NCBI RefSeq assembly: GCF_910596095.1
Contig: NC_056544.1
Span: forward strand, 15,547,155 to 15,611,154
DNA: 64,000 nt
Origin: Thunnus maccoyii
Lineage: Eukaryota > Chordata > Actinopteri > Scombriformes > Scombridae
Reading direction: 5' to 3'
Positions 1-11,548 of this stretch are shown piece by piece; position 1 is the first letter of the stretch; each line of letters begins with the position of its first letter. Made by a program: the position numbers and the translations under genes. The notes beneath the pieces are model-generated. The model was not told the origin of the DNA, did not search any database, and saw only the letters and a list, made by a program, of their open reading frames with translations.

Positions 1-620
1 AACTTTTTCAATTCATTCTCTATGGTAGTTCTTATCACTACGGATGTAATCCCATCTCTGACCAGTGTGGGTTGCAATAGCAGTGTGGCACTGTCCGTAT
101 CTCCGCTCATTGACTCCTCGCACATAAGACGGAGAAGCAATGCTGTTTATGAGGTATTTTTTATATTTTTCTGAACGTACCTGAGACATCCAACACTAAG
201 TCTTGAACGTACATGACAATTTCGTTCACACCACACAGTTCAATAGCAGAGTTTAAGTCTCTTAAACTTTTCAAGTTTAAGTGTAATCCCACCTCTGACC
301 ACAATGTGGGTTGCAATGGCAGAATGGCGCTGTCTGTATTTCTGTTCGTTGACTCCACGTGGAGAAGAAGAAGCAAATCATTGTTATTTATGAGGGTTTT
401 TTTTAATGTGAATTTCTCGAGAACCACTCATCCAAACAACTTCACACATCAACATTGCACTTCCTCGTTTCCCCAGCAATCCACCTGCCAGGCATGAGGT
501 AGATCGAATGAACGGTTCTCGAGATATGCGAAGGACAAACCCACGCACACACATAGATAACACAGACAGATAGACAGATGGATAGAGATTCCTTGCTTTA
601 GTAGTGCAGTGCCCTTTCAA
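1..620. repeat. Interspersed repeat family, with internal tandem duplication
   Basis: Segments near 1-200 and 260-470 resemble each other (shared TGTGGGTTGCAAT and GTTGACTCC motifs), a tandem period near 270 bp. The part from about 340 to 605 matches 44700-44960 on the opposite strand: GAACCACTCATCCAAACAAC, then a (CAGA)n-like tract and GAGATTCCTTG. The tract end suggests a retroposon-like 3' tail. No coding sequence was recognised; short open frames here are repeat-derived. Confidence 0.6.
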
Positions 621-859
621 AACGTGCCTTTTACATGAACACACAATAGGCAAAAACATAAGAAAATCATAACAATTAACAGTATCCCAAATAAAAATGT
701 ATCCATAAGGAAGGAAGGTATTACATATCAAACAACAACACATCACAGTCACATTCATTGGATAACTGGACAAAATCCATTTTCATTTGCTGTTCACTTA
801 AATAGCTTAGTCCAGAAGCAAAAACAAGCTTCTAAATTACTGCAGGCAGTGAACATATT

Positions 860-861
<2 letters not shown>

Positions 862-919
<58 letters not shown>
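862..919. repeat. (GT)n microsatellite
   Basis: Near-perfect GT dinucleotide run in the 3' flank of copy A. Copies B and C carry only a short GTGTGCGT or CACACACACA stretch at the same place, so the run expanded in copy A. Confidence 0.95.
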
Positions 920-920
<1 letters not shown>

Positions 921-1111
921 ATGATTATTAATCAATAGAAGAACCAGTATTAAGTGCGACACATGTGGGTTAAAGTGCTTAAATGAATGTGGCCCAAAAT
1001 CTAGATCACACACTTTGGGTTCATTCCAGTAAGCTGTTAGTAAAGGTTTGGCAAAGGTTTGGTTACATTCATGGAGTGACACTGTCCATACAGAGAAGCA
1101 AAACGGTTAAA

Positions 1112-3233
1112 TCAGTTGTCCTTTTGTTTATGGGGGCTCTGCTGTGTTCGGGGGTAATGTATAATTGAGCCAATAACACCTGCAAAGAAATCAAAGAGCA
1201 AAAATTAGTCTTTAACAACAGGTCAATATAACTTTCACTGATTTGGGATCAAGCGTGTTGGATATCACTTCTAATTAACTTGTTTTTGTATCCATTAACT
1301 GAACTGTTTTGGATATTTGAACTGTCAATGGCTGACATGGCAACTGCAGTCATATTCAGTCATAATAAAGATGAGGGCATACAGTATCAGAGTCAATCAA
1401 GTTGTACACCTGGCACCTTACAAGTTAAAAGAACATAAACATGCTGTGTGTTTATTGTTCAGAGTTCCTTCAATATATTTTAATTTCTATCAATCCTCTT
1501 CTAAGATTGTTAACTGAGAAGTGTACAGAGACTAAAGAGAAAACATAGAGTGTTGTTTTCTTACCTCCAGGGTGCCGTATACCTAAGTAGAGAGTGAGAT
1601 AAAGACAAAACACATGGCGCCATGAGTATGAGACTTCAAACCAAAATAATATGACATTACACATTTAAAAGTAAAGCCAAGTATTGCTGCATTTTATGAG
1701 TATGTGGATGATGAGCTAAAGATTAAACAGTTCCTACTTTTTGCTCACAGTATAAAGCACAAGACCATATTCCACTCTGCACAACTTGATTTATTATTAT
1801 CCAAATAGAAAGTCAACATCTCATTTACTCACCCTGTCTATTGTAGAGGATGAAGTTGATTATAATAAGTCCGATAAAGATCAGCAGCGCCAAGAATGGG
1901 ATCAGAAGCTGAAGCAAATTAAAATCTGGAACTAAGAAACATGCCAAAACTTGTAACCTGACCACAGCCACATTCAAGCATTTGTCTTCATTTTCAACCT
2001 TATTAATAGTCAAAAACTAGACAGCTACAGCTACAGATCCTGAATATCATAAATATAATAATCAATCAATCAGACTTTATTTGTACAGCACTTTTCATAC
2101 AAATACAATGTAACACAAAGTGCTTTACACAATAATGCAATGCAATGAGGAAACACCAGTGGTAGGATAAAGGAATAATAATGAAATAAAATAATAAAAC
2201 ACTAAAAGAGAGTAGATGTGTTGAAGTAAGTAAAACCAAATAAAAAGTAGGTTATAAAAAGGAGAACAATCATAAAAAATAAATAAATAAATAAAATAGA
2301 ATAAAAGGATATACCAAGTAGTATGTTATATGTTTCAGCCTGTTTTACTACTACTGTAGTTTTTATGGCTTTCAAATAAAATGGTTTTACGTTGTTTATG
2401 TGGCACTAGGTCCAACTATAAATGTTTGGTAGCACTGTGCATAGTGTATCTTTCATCTGTAATATAACTAGTCATTGCATTTGTCAAATAAATGCAGTGG
2501 AATACAAATTAGCATAATACAAATACACTGTGTTACCAGCTTGACCAGGTAAACTTTTAAAATCTAATACAATCAAATACAGAGGACCAACAACACTTGT
2601 TTTTCCTGTTACAGTCAGAGAGAAGCTTATTTACTTCTGTGGTGGTGTTGCACTGGTATGTTGGGAGATGTTTCCAATAAAATCCCCTTATGTTTGTAAA
2701 TGGGGTGGATGATTATAATGCAGTCCAATAGAACACCATTAACTATATGGCCTCATATATAACCATAGAGTGGGTGTAACATCCCGTCTGACAGTGTCAA
2801 CAAAAACTGAACACTGAGGCTAAAAGAAAAACAGGATTTACAGCAGGGCTATTTTACTGACATTGTACAGGTGTACACGATACTCTTCTTTATACTAATT
2901 CAGGTGTAAACTAACCTTTCCTGTCAAAGTAACGTCACAGCAGTAAAAGTATACAGTTATAGAGTTTTACTGCACTAGACTGAATGACAGGATATAAAAT
3001 GCACTGTAAACTATGAACAGCAAGTTAACGTTAGCTGGTTTCTATAGTAACATCCATTCAAAGGCTACAGAAAGTCGTCCGTTTTCAGGTATTTTGTGTG
3101 TTGTTGTTGTTGTTATTGTTGTTTCAAAAATTTACGCTCAACTGCAATGCAAAGAGACAAGCTTCTTACCTACAGGGGTCGAGACAGCTCCTGACAAGCA
3201 CAACATTAACACAAAAATGCCAGAGAGATGCAT
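1112..3233 (-). pseudogene. MHC class I-like (H-lineage-type) receptor, copy A, ectodomain exons deleted
   Basis: Remaining coding exons on the minus strand are 3233-3170 (signal peptide, MHLSGIFVLML...), 1931-1833 (membrane segment), 1582-1565 and 1179-1112 (tail, stop TGA). Each matches exons 1, 4, 5 and 6 of copies B and C, with AG acceptors and GT donors in place. The alpha1-like and alpha2-like exons are absent: sequence near 2310-2380 jumps from a short interspersed repeat straight to the intron that in copy B lies near 9420-9450. Exon 1 ends in phase 1 and exon 4 starts in phase 1, so the remaining exons join in frame to an 82-aa protein made of a leader, one hydrophobic helix and a short tail. 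The tail reads VIGSIIHYP, then diverges after a one-base loss relative to copy B and ends KQKDN. It could be a dead gene or a tail-only membrane peptide; transcription cannot be judged from sequence. Confidence 0.72.
2060..2320. repeat. Short interspersed repeat with (ATCA)n end
   Basis: Begins AATCAATCAATCAGACTTTA, then TTTGTACAGCACTTTTCATAC and AACACAAAGTGCTTTACAC, a common teleost repeat whose end is a (GATT)n/(ATCA)n tail, as in non-LTR retroposons. Copies B (about 8515-8575) and C (about 22200-22250) have only the first 40-60 bases. In copy A the repeat is longer and abuts the exon deletion. Confidence 0.6.
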
Positions 3234-3374
3234 TTTTATTTCCAGCGTTACTTGTTTTCAGCTTCAAAATCCAGCAAGCGTTCAGCCGTCAAGGATGGAC
3301 AAAACCGAAACGATGAGCAAGAGTAATTAGCAAGAGTAATTACCTAACTCCACCCTGCCTGTGCATCTCACATC

Positions 3375-3385
3375 CTTTCTGTTTC
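3375..3385 (-). promoter_or_regulatory. ISRE-like element upstream of copy A
   Basis: On the minus strand it reads GAAACAGAAAG, about 145 bp upstream of the copy A ATG (3233). It keeps GAAANNGAAA but is less perfect than the copy B and C elements. The TATA-like stretch seen in B and C is missing here because a short segment has been lost. Confidence 0.45.
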
Positions 3386-3797
3386 ACTACAGTTTCTTGT
3401 CTTAAACTGACTCCACCGATTGGCTGATACAGGACTGGGAGGTCACCCTGACATTCTGAAAGTGTCTGTGTATTATGAACGAGTAGTGTTTTCTTTTAAG
3501 TCGCTTATTGCGTATATTATATTGGTAGTGGGGGTTTCCGGGGTTGTTTTTAAAGTGTAGTTGGGCCATTCCTGCAATTCGGTGCCATTTCAGCCTGGTT
3601 TAATTTCTAAAACAAATTAAAAATTGTATTATTTCATCTGAAGCAGGGCTTGTTAAACTATGAGAAAATGTAGCCTATTGGTCCAGCTCAGGATTTTATG
3701 GTCTAATGAGTTTGACCAAATTCTTTGCATGTGACAAAGGCCAAATGTCCACCCTTCTACAGGACATTCTCATCTTTATTGATAAGTGTTTTGAATG

Positions 3798-5120
3798 TGC
3801 AGTTGTATGCAAAAGTTTGGCCACCCCTTGACAAATAACATATTTTGGTGATTTTTTTTAATTGTAAAGATGTAAACACAGCCTGTCTAAGATATGGAGA
3901 AAAAAACACACACAATATTTTCACCAAACATTAATGCATAGTTACTTTTTATGACATAAATTGAAAATACATATATATATATAAAACAATGTGGCATGTG
4001 CACAAGTTTGGGCACCCTAAGAGTTCTTAAGTCTCAGATTCTTTTTACAAGGTCTCAGACCTTAATCGGCAGTTGTGTCAACAGTTGTCATTAGGAAATG
4101 TCAGTTGGTGCCAGTTTCAAAGCTTTACAATACTATGACTCTTCAAAACTTGTGCAAAAACTCAGCAACCATTGGTTCCTCTAAGCAGCTGTAAGCCCAC
4201 AATGCAGAGGAAGGCTACAAGAAGATAGTTAAGTGTTGTCAGCTTGCAGTTTCCACAGTGTGAAATGTATTAAGAGATGGCAGTTTAGGGGAACTCTGGG
4301 GATCTGGAAGATAAAGAAAACTCTCAGAGAAAACTGCTCGTATGCTGGTCAGAAAGGCAAAACAAAACCCCCATTTGACTGCATAAAACCAGATTTAGCA
4401 GACTCAGGAGTGGTGGTGCACCGTTCCACTGTGCAGTGATGCTACAAACAAAACCTTCATGGAAGAATCAGTAGAAGAAAACTTTACCTGCATACTCAAA
4501 AAATCCAACATCAGAAGTTTGCAACAGAACATCTACAGAAGCTTGATGAGTTTTGGAAACAAGTGCTGCGGACTGATGAAGTTTAAATAAAACTCTCTGG
4601 CCACAATCAGCAAAGGTTTGGAGAGAAAAAGGAGCAGCACTTCATGAAAAGAACATCTTGCCATCTGTTAAGTATGGAGGTGGATCCATCATGCTTTGGG
4701 GTTGTGTTGCAGGTAGTGACACAGGAAACATTGCACAGGTGGAGGGACGAATGGATTCCATTAAATACCAGCAAATCCTGGAAGCAAACATCCCACCATC
4801 TGTAAAAAAGCTGAAGCTGAAAAAAAGGATGGTTTCTACAACAGGATAATGATCCTAAACATACCTCGAAATCCACCAAATACTACCTCAAGAGAAGCAA
4901 GCTGAAGGTTTTAGAATGGCCCTCACAGTCCCCTGACTTAAACATAATTGAAAATCTGTGGGTAGATCTTAAAAGAACAGTGCATGCAAGACAGCCCAAT
5001 AATATTGCAGAACTAGAAGCCTTTTGCAAGGAAGAATGGGAGAAAATCCCAGATACAAAGATTGAGAGACTTTTAGATGACTATGAAAAGTGTTTGCAAG
5101 CTGTGATATCTACCTGTCTG
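3798..5120 (+). mobile_element. Tc1/mariner-family DNA transposon, decayed
   Basis: The left end reads CAGTTGTATGCAAAAGTTTG and GGCCACCCC, typical of fish Tc1 terminal repeats. Frames downstream give transposase pieces: SVKYGGGSIMLWGCV, then QQDNDPKHT and WPSQSPDLN, then IIENLWVDLK and CKEEWEKIP. The last catalytic Asp (QQD) and Glu (IIE) are separated by 34 residues, the DD34E signature. The reading frame is broken several times (for example a TAA near 4586 and a stop following the 4658-4849 frame), and no matching right terminal repeat was found after 5120, so it is 3'-truncated and inactive. Confidence 0.85.
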
Positions 5121-5622
5121 TTATATTGTTGTTGTTATTATTGTTGCTGTTTTGCTTTTTTATTTTGACTTTTTGTTTTTAGTTTGTTTGATTCTAGTTC
5201 TCCTTCTTGTCTTGTCCTGTGTCGTATATGTCTTCATGTTGGTCACTTGTATTGCACTATAAACAATTTAAAAAATGTAAATGTTTTACATTTCTTACAT
5301 AGTGAATTCAAATCTGTCAATTTAAGTGTAATACATTACCCTTGTTTTAATATTGCATAAGAAGAGTCTGTATCTATAATTACACTTCCTGGGTGGAGTA
5401 TGTTTGGGTGGTGGTAATAGGCATTAGGCATTTCTTAATATCATAATCCACATCTGTTGCATGATGTGTTGACAGAGGTGCAATTTTGAAAAGGTTCAAC
5501 CCACAAAAAATGTAACACTAAAGGTTTTCTGCACTGTGTGATTTAACAGAAAATGATTTCTTGTAAACTATATGACACAAAAATAAACAGACTTGTACAG
5601 AAAAAATACAAACACACCTTAT
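5121..5622. other. Non-coding, no gene seen
   Basis: A/T-rich sequence after the Tc1 remnant, with a (TTG)n-rich stretch near 5126-5160. No exon-like frame, RNA gene or clear repeat boundary was seen. Confidence 0.5.
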
Positions 5623-5943
5623 AGCCTTAAAGGTGCTCAGCGGAATGATGAGAAATGCTTTCTCATTGATGACACTGCTTTCTCATTGATGACACAAGTG
5701 AACTGTAGTCAACATCAACAATATTAGCTAGTATTGCACTCTGTAGGGGGGCAGGAGAGAGACGAGGCACTCAGGAGTGTGCATAAACATCACATCATTT
5801 GGATTTTCCAAAATCATCCTGAGTCCTTTACATAGAAATCAGTCCACAGGCTGTAATAGGTGACTGAGAAAGTCAGGGAAGGTCTCATTTTTTAAGTTAC
5901 GTTACAATCTGTTCACCCTACTTCACATAGCACCTTTAAGGCT
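5623..5943. mobile_element. MITE with 15-bp perfect terminal inverted repeats and TTAA ends
   Basis: AGCCTTAAAGGTGCT at 5623-5637 is the exact reverse complement of AGCACCTTTAAGGCT at 5929-5943. A TTAA sits at both ends (5627-5630 and 5936-5939), as for piggyBac-type target duplications. No transposase is present. About 310 bp, non-autonomous. Confidence 0.7.
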
Positions 5944-6018
5944 GTGCTCCAACACCTCTGGGGGGATATGGTTTCTGACAAAAAAGAAAACTAAAGAAAG
6001 CAGCACTTACTTGAAAAA

Positions 6019-6113
6019 GCCTGGCTAGAATTAACATCAACTTTCACTTGAGGACCGAGCTGTTCCACTAACACAATTCAGCGGTGTCTAGTCAACGCTA
6101 ATTCTAGCCAGGC
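6019..6113. repeat. Short inverted-repeat element
   Basis: GCCTGGCTAGAATTA at 6019-6033 is perfectly repeated in inverted form at 6099-6113, and pairing continues imperfectly for about 8 more bases. It encloses about 65 bp. A small foldback or MITE remnant. Confidence 0.6.
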
Positions 6114-6957
6114 CTGAATAATCTTGTAGTGCATGCATGCTCAGAGTACATAAGCAGCCCAGAACAGTTGATTGTCAAAAAGATACAATGTCGCAAAAAG
6201 AAGGGAAAACTAGAGCAGTGTTCTTCTCAGTAGTAGAACAAATCCTGCTGATGAAACTATATGAATATAAAGGAGTCATCACCAAAAAGCGCAATACTGC
6301 CACAGTTAACAAGAAAAATTAACAAACATAATCATCTATAGACTGACATGTATGAACAACAGCCGCCCCTCAGCAAACAATGAGCGTTAAGTTGTGAAAA
6401 TAAAATAATGTTAGCACCATAAACAGACAAATGACACACTGATAACACTCAGCAGCTGAAAAGAGAACATTCAGTCTGTGACTAAATTAAAAAGATATTA
6501 CATATATCTGATCCTTCATGTAATAGTGTCTTTAAGGTCTAGTTATGTGCTGGGAAAACAAGAGGATAAGGTGGCTGATGAATTTGTAAATCTGCTATTG
6601 TCATAAGGAGCAATCTTCCTTCACGTTAAGCCGTCTTATCAGTACTTTCTGAGGCAATATCCAAATACACTAAATAAAATGAGTAGGTAGTAGGAAAAAT
6701 AGTTTGTATCAAGTCCACCAATTCAGATTAAAAGCTTTTTGACAAATTTTCCTCATTTCACTCACCACATAAGAAATTCCTTTTAATTTTCAGTTTGAGA
6801 GGTAGCCCTTCCCAAGCACCCCTTAACTTTCCAGAATAAAAGAAACAAAGTGAACAGCTGCTCTAATAATAGATTAAGGTAACCTTACACTAAGTGATAA
6901 ATAAATGACAATATAACACAAAAAGTAATTAAAGTATTTTTAATTAAATATTTATGT
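6114..6957. other. Non-coding spacer between units 1 and 2
   Basis: No gene, RNA or repeat family was recognised. The short frame at 6137-6322 has no recognisable motif. Confidence 0.4.
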
Positions 6958-7551
6958 ACATTTTAGATGAACACACAATAAGAAAAAACACAAGACAATC
7001 ACAATGAAATATTAATCCAAAAGGAAGGTATTACATATTAAACAACAACACACACAGTCACATTCATTGGATAACTGGACAAAATCCATTTTCTGTCTTA
7101 AATTAAATATTGTACTGAGTTTGCTTGAAACAGAATATTTCCATTGCACATTCACACTGTTTACTTAAATAGCTTAGTCCAGAAGTAATGCAAACGTCTG
7201 CCCTCACAGTTCTTAATTGTGCAAAAAGAAGCTTGTAAATTACTGCCAGCAGTGAACATATTTGCATGTGTGCGTATGCATTAATATTAAACAATAGAAG
7301 CACAAGTGTTAAGTGCAACACATGCAGGTTAAAGTGCTTAAAATAATGTGGCTAAAATCTAGACCACACACATTTGGTTCATTACAGTGAGCTGCTGGTA
7401 ACACAGCAAAGGTTTGGTTACATTCATGGAGCGACACTGTTCATACAGAAGGAAAAGGGTTAAATCAGTGAGTGGTCATCCAACAGTAGTCATAAATTAG
7501 AGAGCTGCAATGTGAACCTGTTAATCAGTCCTAGCTTTGTCAGCCTTTTGT

Positions 7552-10132
7552 CTAGGGAGGCTCTGTCGTGTTCGCAGGGTAATGTATAATTGAGCCAATA
7601 ACACCTGCAAAGAAATCAAAGAGCACAAATTAGTCTTTAACAACAGGCCAATATAACTTTCACTGATTTGGGATCAAGCGTGTTGGATATCACTTCTAAT
7701 TAACTTGTTTTTGTATCCATTAACTGAACTGTTTTGGATTTTTGAACAGTCATCCCTGTGTCAATGGCTGACCTGGCAACTGCAGTCATATTCAGTCTAA
7801 TAAAAATGAGGTCATACAGTATCAGAGTCAATCAAGTTGTACAAAATTACATGACTAGTACCTTACAAGTTAAAAGAACATAAACATGCTGTGGCTTTAT
7901 TGTTCAGAGTTCCTTTAATATATTTTAATTTCTATCAATCCTCTTCTAAGATTGTTAACTGAGAAGTGTACAGAGACTAAAAAGAAAACACAGAGTGTTG
8001 TTTTCTTACCTCCAGGGTGCCGCATGCCTAAGTAGAGAATGAGATAAAGACAAAACACATGGCCCCATGAGTATGAGACTCCAAACCAAAATCATATGAC
8101 ATTACACATTTTAAAGTAAAGCCAAGTATTGCTGCATTTTATGAGTATGTGGATGATGAGCTAAAGATTAAATCATTCCCACTTTTTGCTCACAGTATAC
8201 AGCACAAGACCATATTCCACTCTGTATGACTTGATTTATTATTATCCAAGTGGAAAGTAAACATCTCATTTACTCACCCTGTTTTTTGTAGAGGAAGAGG
8301 CTGATTATGATAAGTCCGATAAAGGCCAGCAGCGCCAAGACTGGGATCAGAAACCGGGGAAAATGAAAACCTGGAACTAGGAAAACATGCCAAAAATTGT
8401 AACCTGACCACAGCCACATTCAAGCATTTTTCTTCATTTTCAACCTTATTAATAGTCAAAACTATCAGACAGCTACAGCTACAGATCCTGAATAATATAA
8501 ATATAATAATAATAATCAATCAATCAATCAATCAATCAGACTTTATTTGAACAGCACTTTTAATACAAATACACAAACAAACAACCTGTAGAAAGAATAA
8601 ATATACCTGACTGATCCCCAGAAAGCCTTAATTCTCTCATCAGCTTGATGCATCCCTCCTGAAGGCGGATCCTCTCAGTCCTTGTGTGCTGCTCTTCCTG
8701 GTCCCACAGAGCTTTGAAGGCCAGTGCTTGTGTTAAGTGGGCTGTCCAGGTATCATTGTGATCCAGAGTCAGGTAGACCTCTCCATCATAGAGCATACGG
8801 TCAGTCCAGAGCAGCTGAGACCCCTCCAGTATGCACTCACGAGACCGAAGGACAGTGTGGTTTCCTAGGGAGTGAGATGAAGGCTATTTTTAAAATATTC
8901 AATAAAATATATTGAATAAAACATTTGACTGACCCTGAGATTTGATCAGGTTTGAGTCATGACATTCATTAATAGTACAGGATGATTTTCTTACTCAGTA
9001 CTGCAATCTGGTTGAGACTTGTGAGTGTTGAAAGGAATGCATCAAGTGATATGGTCTGGATAATGCTGCTGACTTCCTTGCTTGTGCCAATAAAAGGGAC
9101 TCCATTGAGAAGGACCTGCTCCACGACCCGCTGGTCCCCCACCACTCCCCACTGCTGAACCTGAATTATGACTGTATCTAAGGGGAGAAGATTGTGCTTA
9201 TGTGGGAATGTTTTCAAGCAATGTAACAGGAGATGAGAAAAAGGTTCAAATGTAACTTGTAAAAAAACTCAAATCCTTAAATAAAAGTAGTAACAGGTCT
9301 GCCACAATGTTGAATTAGTCATTTGAAAATAGTCCTTCATTTAAATGTTTCTTTAGCAAACATGCATAAATAATAACTGTGAAATCAAAAGTAAAACCAA
9401 TCATTCTGCTGAATAGTCCCTTTCAGTGTGATTAATTTTTAAGTTTTTCATATAAAATGGTTTAATGTTGTTTATTTGGCACTAGGTCCAACTATAAATG
9501 TTTGGTAGCACTGTGCATAGTGTATCTTTCATCTGTAATATAACTAGTCATTGCATTTGTCAAATAAATGCAGTGGAATACAAATTAGCATAATACAAAT
9601 ACACTGTGTTACCAGCTTGACCAGGTAAACTTTTAAAATCTAACGCAATCAAAAACAGTGGACCAACAATACTTGTTTGTCCTGTCACAGTCAGAGAGAA
9701 GCTGATTTACTTCTGTGGTGGTGTTGCACTGGTATGTTGGGAGATGTTTCCAATAAAATCCCCTTATGTTTGTAATTGGGGTGGATGATTATAATGCAGT
9801 CCAATACAATACTAGGCTATATGGCTAAAAACTGAACACTGAGGCTAAAAGAAAAACAGGAATTACAGCAGGGCTATTGTACTGACATTGTACAGGCGTA
9901 CATGATACCCTTCAGGTGTAAATAACCTGTCCTGTGAAAGTAACTTACAGAAGTAAAAGTATACAGTCATAAAGTCTTACTGCAGCGGACTGAAAGACAG
10001 GATATAAAATAAACTGTAAACTATGAACAGCGGTAACCAAGCTAACGTTAGCTGGTTGCTATGGTAACGTCAGTTCGCAATCTATATAAAGTTGTCCTGC
10101 CGTTGACTTTACAGTCCATTTTCAGGTTTGTG

Positions 10133-10181
<49 letters not shown>

Positions 10182-10282
10182 GTCTTTAAGCTTCTTTAAG
10201 AGACAAGCTTCTTACCTACTGGGGTCGAGACAGCTCCTGACAAGTGGCACAACATTAACACAAAAATGCCAGAAAGATGCAT
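7552..10282 (-). CDS. MHC class I-like (H-lineage-type) receptor, copy B, shortened tail
   Basis: Coding exons are 10282-10216, 9177-8995, 8864-8607, 8376-8278, 8027-8010 and 7604-7552, all in matching phase (1,1,1,1,1), giving 225 aa. Exon 1 is a signal peptide, exon 2 a 61-residue alpha1-like remnant, and exon 3 an alpha2-like domain containing LYDGEVYLTLD and TWTAHLTQA, which resemble class I YDGEDFISFD and TWTAPVPQA. Cysteines 61 residues apart (SREC and QEGC) match the alpha2 disulfide. There is no alpha3 exon. Exon 4 is a membrane helix. The alpha2 exon differs from copy C at one residue (Met for Val in RVLYD) over the stretch compared. The tail keeps IHYP but stops at a TAG where copy C has GAG, so the C-terminal YQAL is lost. 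I infer a non-classical, non-peptide-presenting surface protein. EPCR-like is the alternative name for the same fold class. Confidence 0.72.
10130..10182. repeat. (TTA)n microsatellite
   Basis: About 15 ATT/TTA triplets in intron 1 of copy B. Copy A has (TTG)n at the aligned place and copy C has a short (AAT)n. Confidence 0.9.
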
Positions 10283-10488
10283 TTTCGATTTCAAGCGTTA
10301 CTTGTTCCCAGCTTCAAAATCCAGCAAGCGTTCAGCCGTCAAGGATAGACAAAAGGCTCCGGAGTTATAAATAGTCAGGATTGTTTTAAGACATTTAAGT
10401 GTAACTCGTGCACCAACTAATACATCCCGACAGACAGAGCCAAACAAGGGCAGTGACTTTCCTCCACTATGTCTGCGGATCTCACTTC

Positions 10489-10499
10489 GTTTCGCTTTC
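10489..10499 (-). promoter_or_regulatory. ISRE-like element upstream of copy B
   Basis: On the minus strand it reads GAAAGCGAAAC, about 210 bp upstream of the copy B ATG (10282). It matches the interferon-response consensus and aligns with the copy C element. A TATTTATAAC TATA-like motif (near 10364-10373) also aligns. Confidence 0.58.
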
Positions 10500-10927
10500 A
10501 CTAGTTTCTTTTAAATGTTCAACGATTCGCCTCTGATTGGCTGCTGCAGCTGGCACGAGGACTGGGAAGTTACCCTCAGATCCTGTAAACAATCCGTTTA
10601 TCGTAAACGAGTTGTTTTTCTGTAAAGTCGCTAACAAATATTGGTAGTGGGGGGGTTTTTGGGCTTGTTTCTACAGTGTAGTTGGATCATTCCTACAATT
10701 TGGTGCCATTTCAACCTGGTTTACTTTCTATCAAAAAAAAAAAATGTCCACGATTTTATTATTTCATCTGAAGCAGGGCTCGTTAAACTATAAGAAAAAT
10801 GTATTGGTCCAGCTCAGGATTTTATGGTCTAATGATTTTGACCAAATTCTTTGCATGTGACAAAGGCCAAATGTCCACCCTTCTACAGGACATTCACTCA
10901 TCTTTATTGATAAGTGTTTTGAATGTG

Positions 10928-11525
10928 CAGTTGTATGCAAAAGTTTGGCCACCCCTTGACAAATAACATATTTTGGTGATTTTTTTAAATTGTAAAGATG
11001 TAAACACAGCCTCTAAGATATGGAGAAAAAAAACACACACAATATTTTCACCAAACATTACTGCATAGTTACTTTTTATGACATAAATTGAAAATATATA
11101 TATATATCATTGTGGCATTTGCACAAGTTTGGGCACCATATGAGTTCTTAAGTCTCAGATTCTTTTACAAGGTCTCAGACCTTAATCAGCTCGTTAGGCA
11201 TAGCAACAACTGTCATCAGGAAATGTCAGCTGGTGCCAGTTTCAAAGCTTTACAAATACTCTGACTCTTCAAACCTTGTGCAAACACAGGTTCCTCTAAG
11301 CAGCTGTGTGAGACTGAAAATGAAAGTTACTGATGCCTACAATGCAGAGGAAGGCTGCAAGAAAATAGATAAGTGTTGTCAGCTTGCAGTTTTCACAGTG
11401 TGAAATGTATTAAGAGATGGCAGTTTAGGGGAACTGTGGAGGTCAAGAAAACTCTCAGAGAGAACTGCTCATATGCTGGTCAGAAACGCAAAACAAATTC
11501 CCCATTTGACTGCAAAAAACCTGCA
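10928..11525 (+). mobile_element. Tc1/mariner element fragment (duplicate of 3798-4400)
   Basis: Same left end and the same 5' part as the element at 3798, at the same place relative to copy B. It is cut off near 11525 before the catalytic region. It was therefore inherited through the segmental duplication and is not an independent insertion. Confidence 0.8.
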
Positions 11526-11548
11526 GGAAGTGCATTCAGGTCTGACTC

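Larger units (their letters stand above)
640..4400. repeat. Tandem segmental duplication, unit 1 (holds copy A)
   Basis: Positions 640-1640 align with 6970-8080, 2380-3500 with 9450-10600, and 3600-4400 with 10670-11520, all in the same order and orientation. The unit contains copy A and the left half of a Tc1 element. It is shorter than unit 2 by roughly 0.8 kb because of the loss of the alpha1/alpha2 exons. Confidence 0.8.
6958..11525. repeat. Tandem segmental duplication, unit 2 (holds copy B)
   Basis: Direct copy of the 640-4400 block, beginning near TTAGATGAACACACAATA. It includes copy B, its promoter and the left part of the same Tc1 element at the same relative place. Homology ends near 11525, where LTR-like sequence begins. 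Confidence 0.8.
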
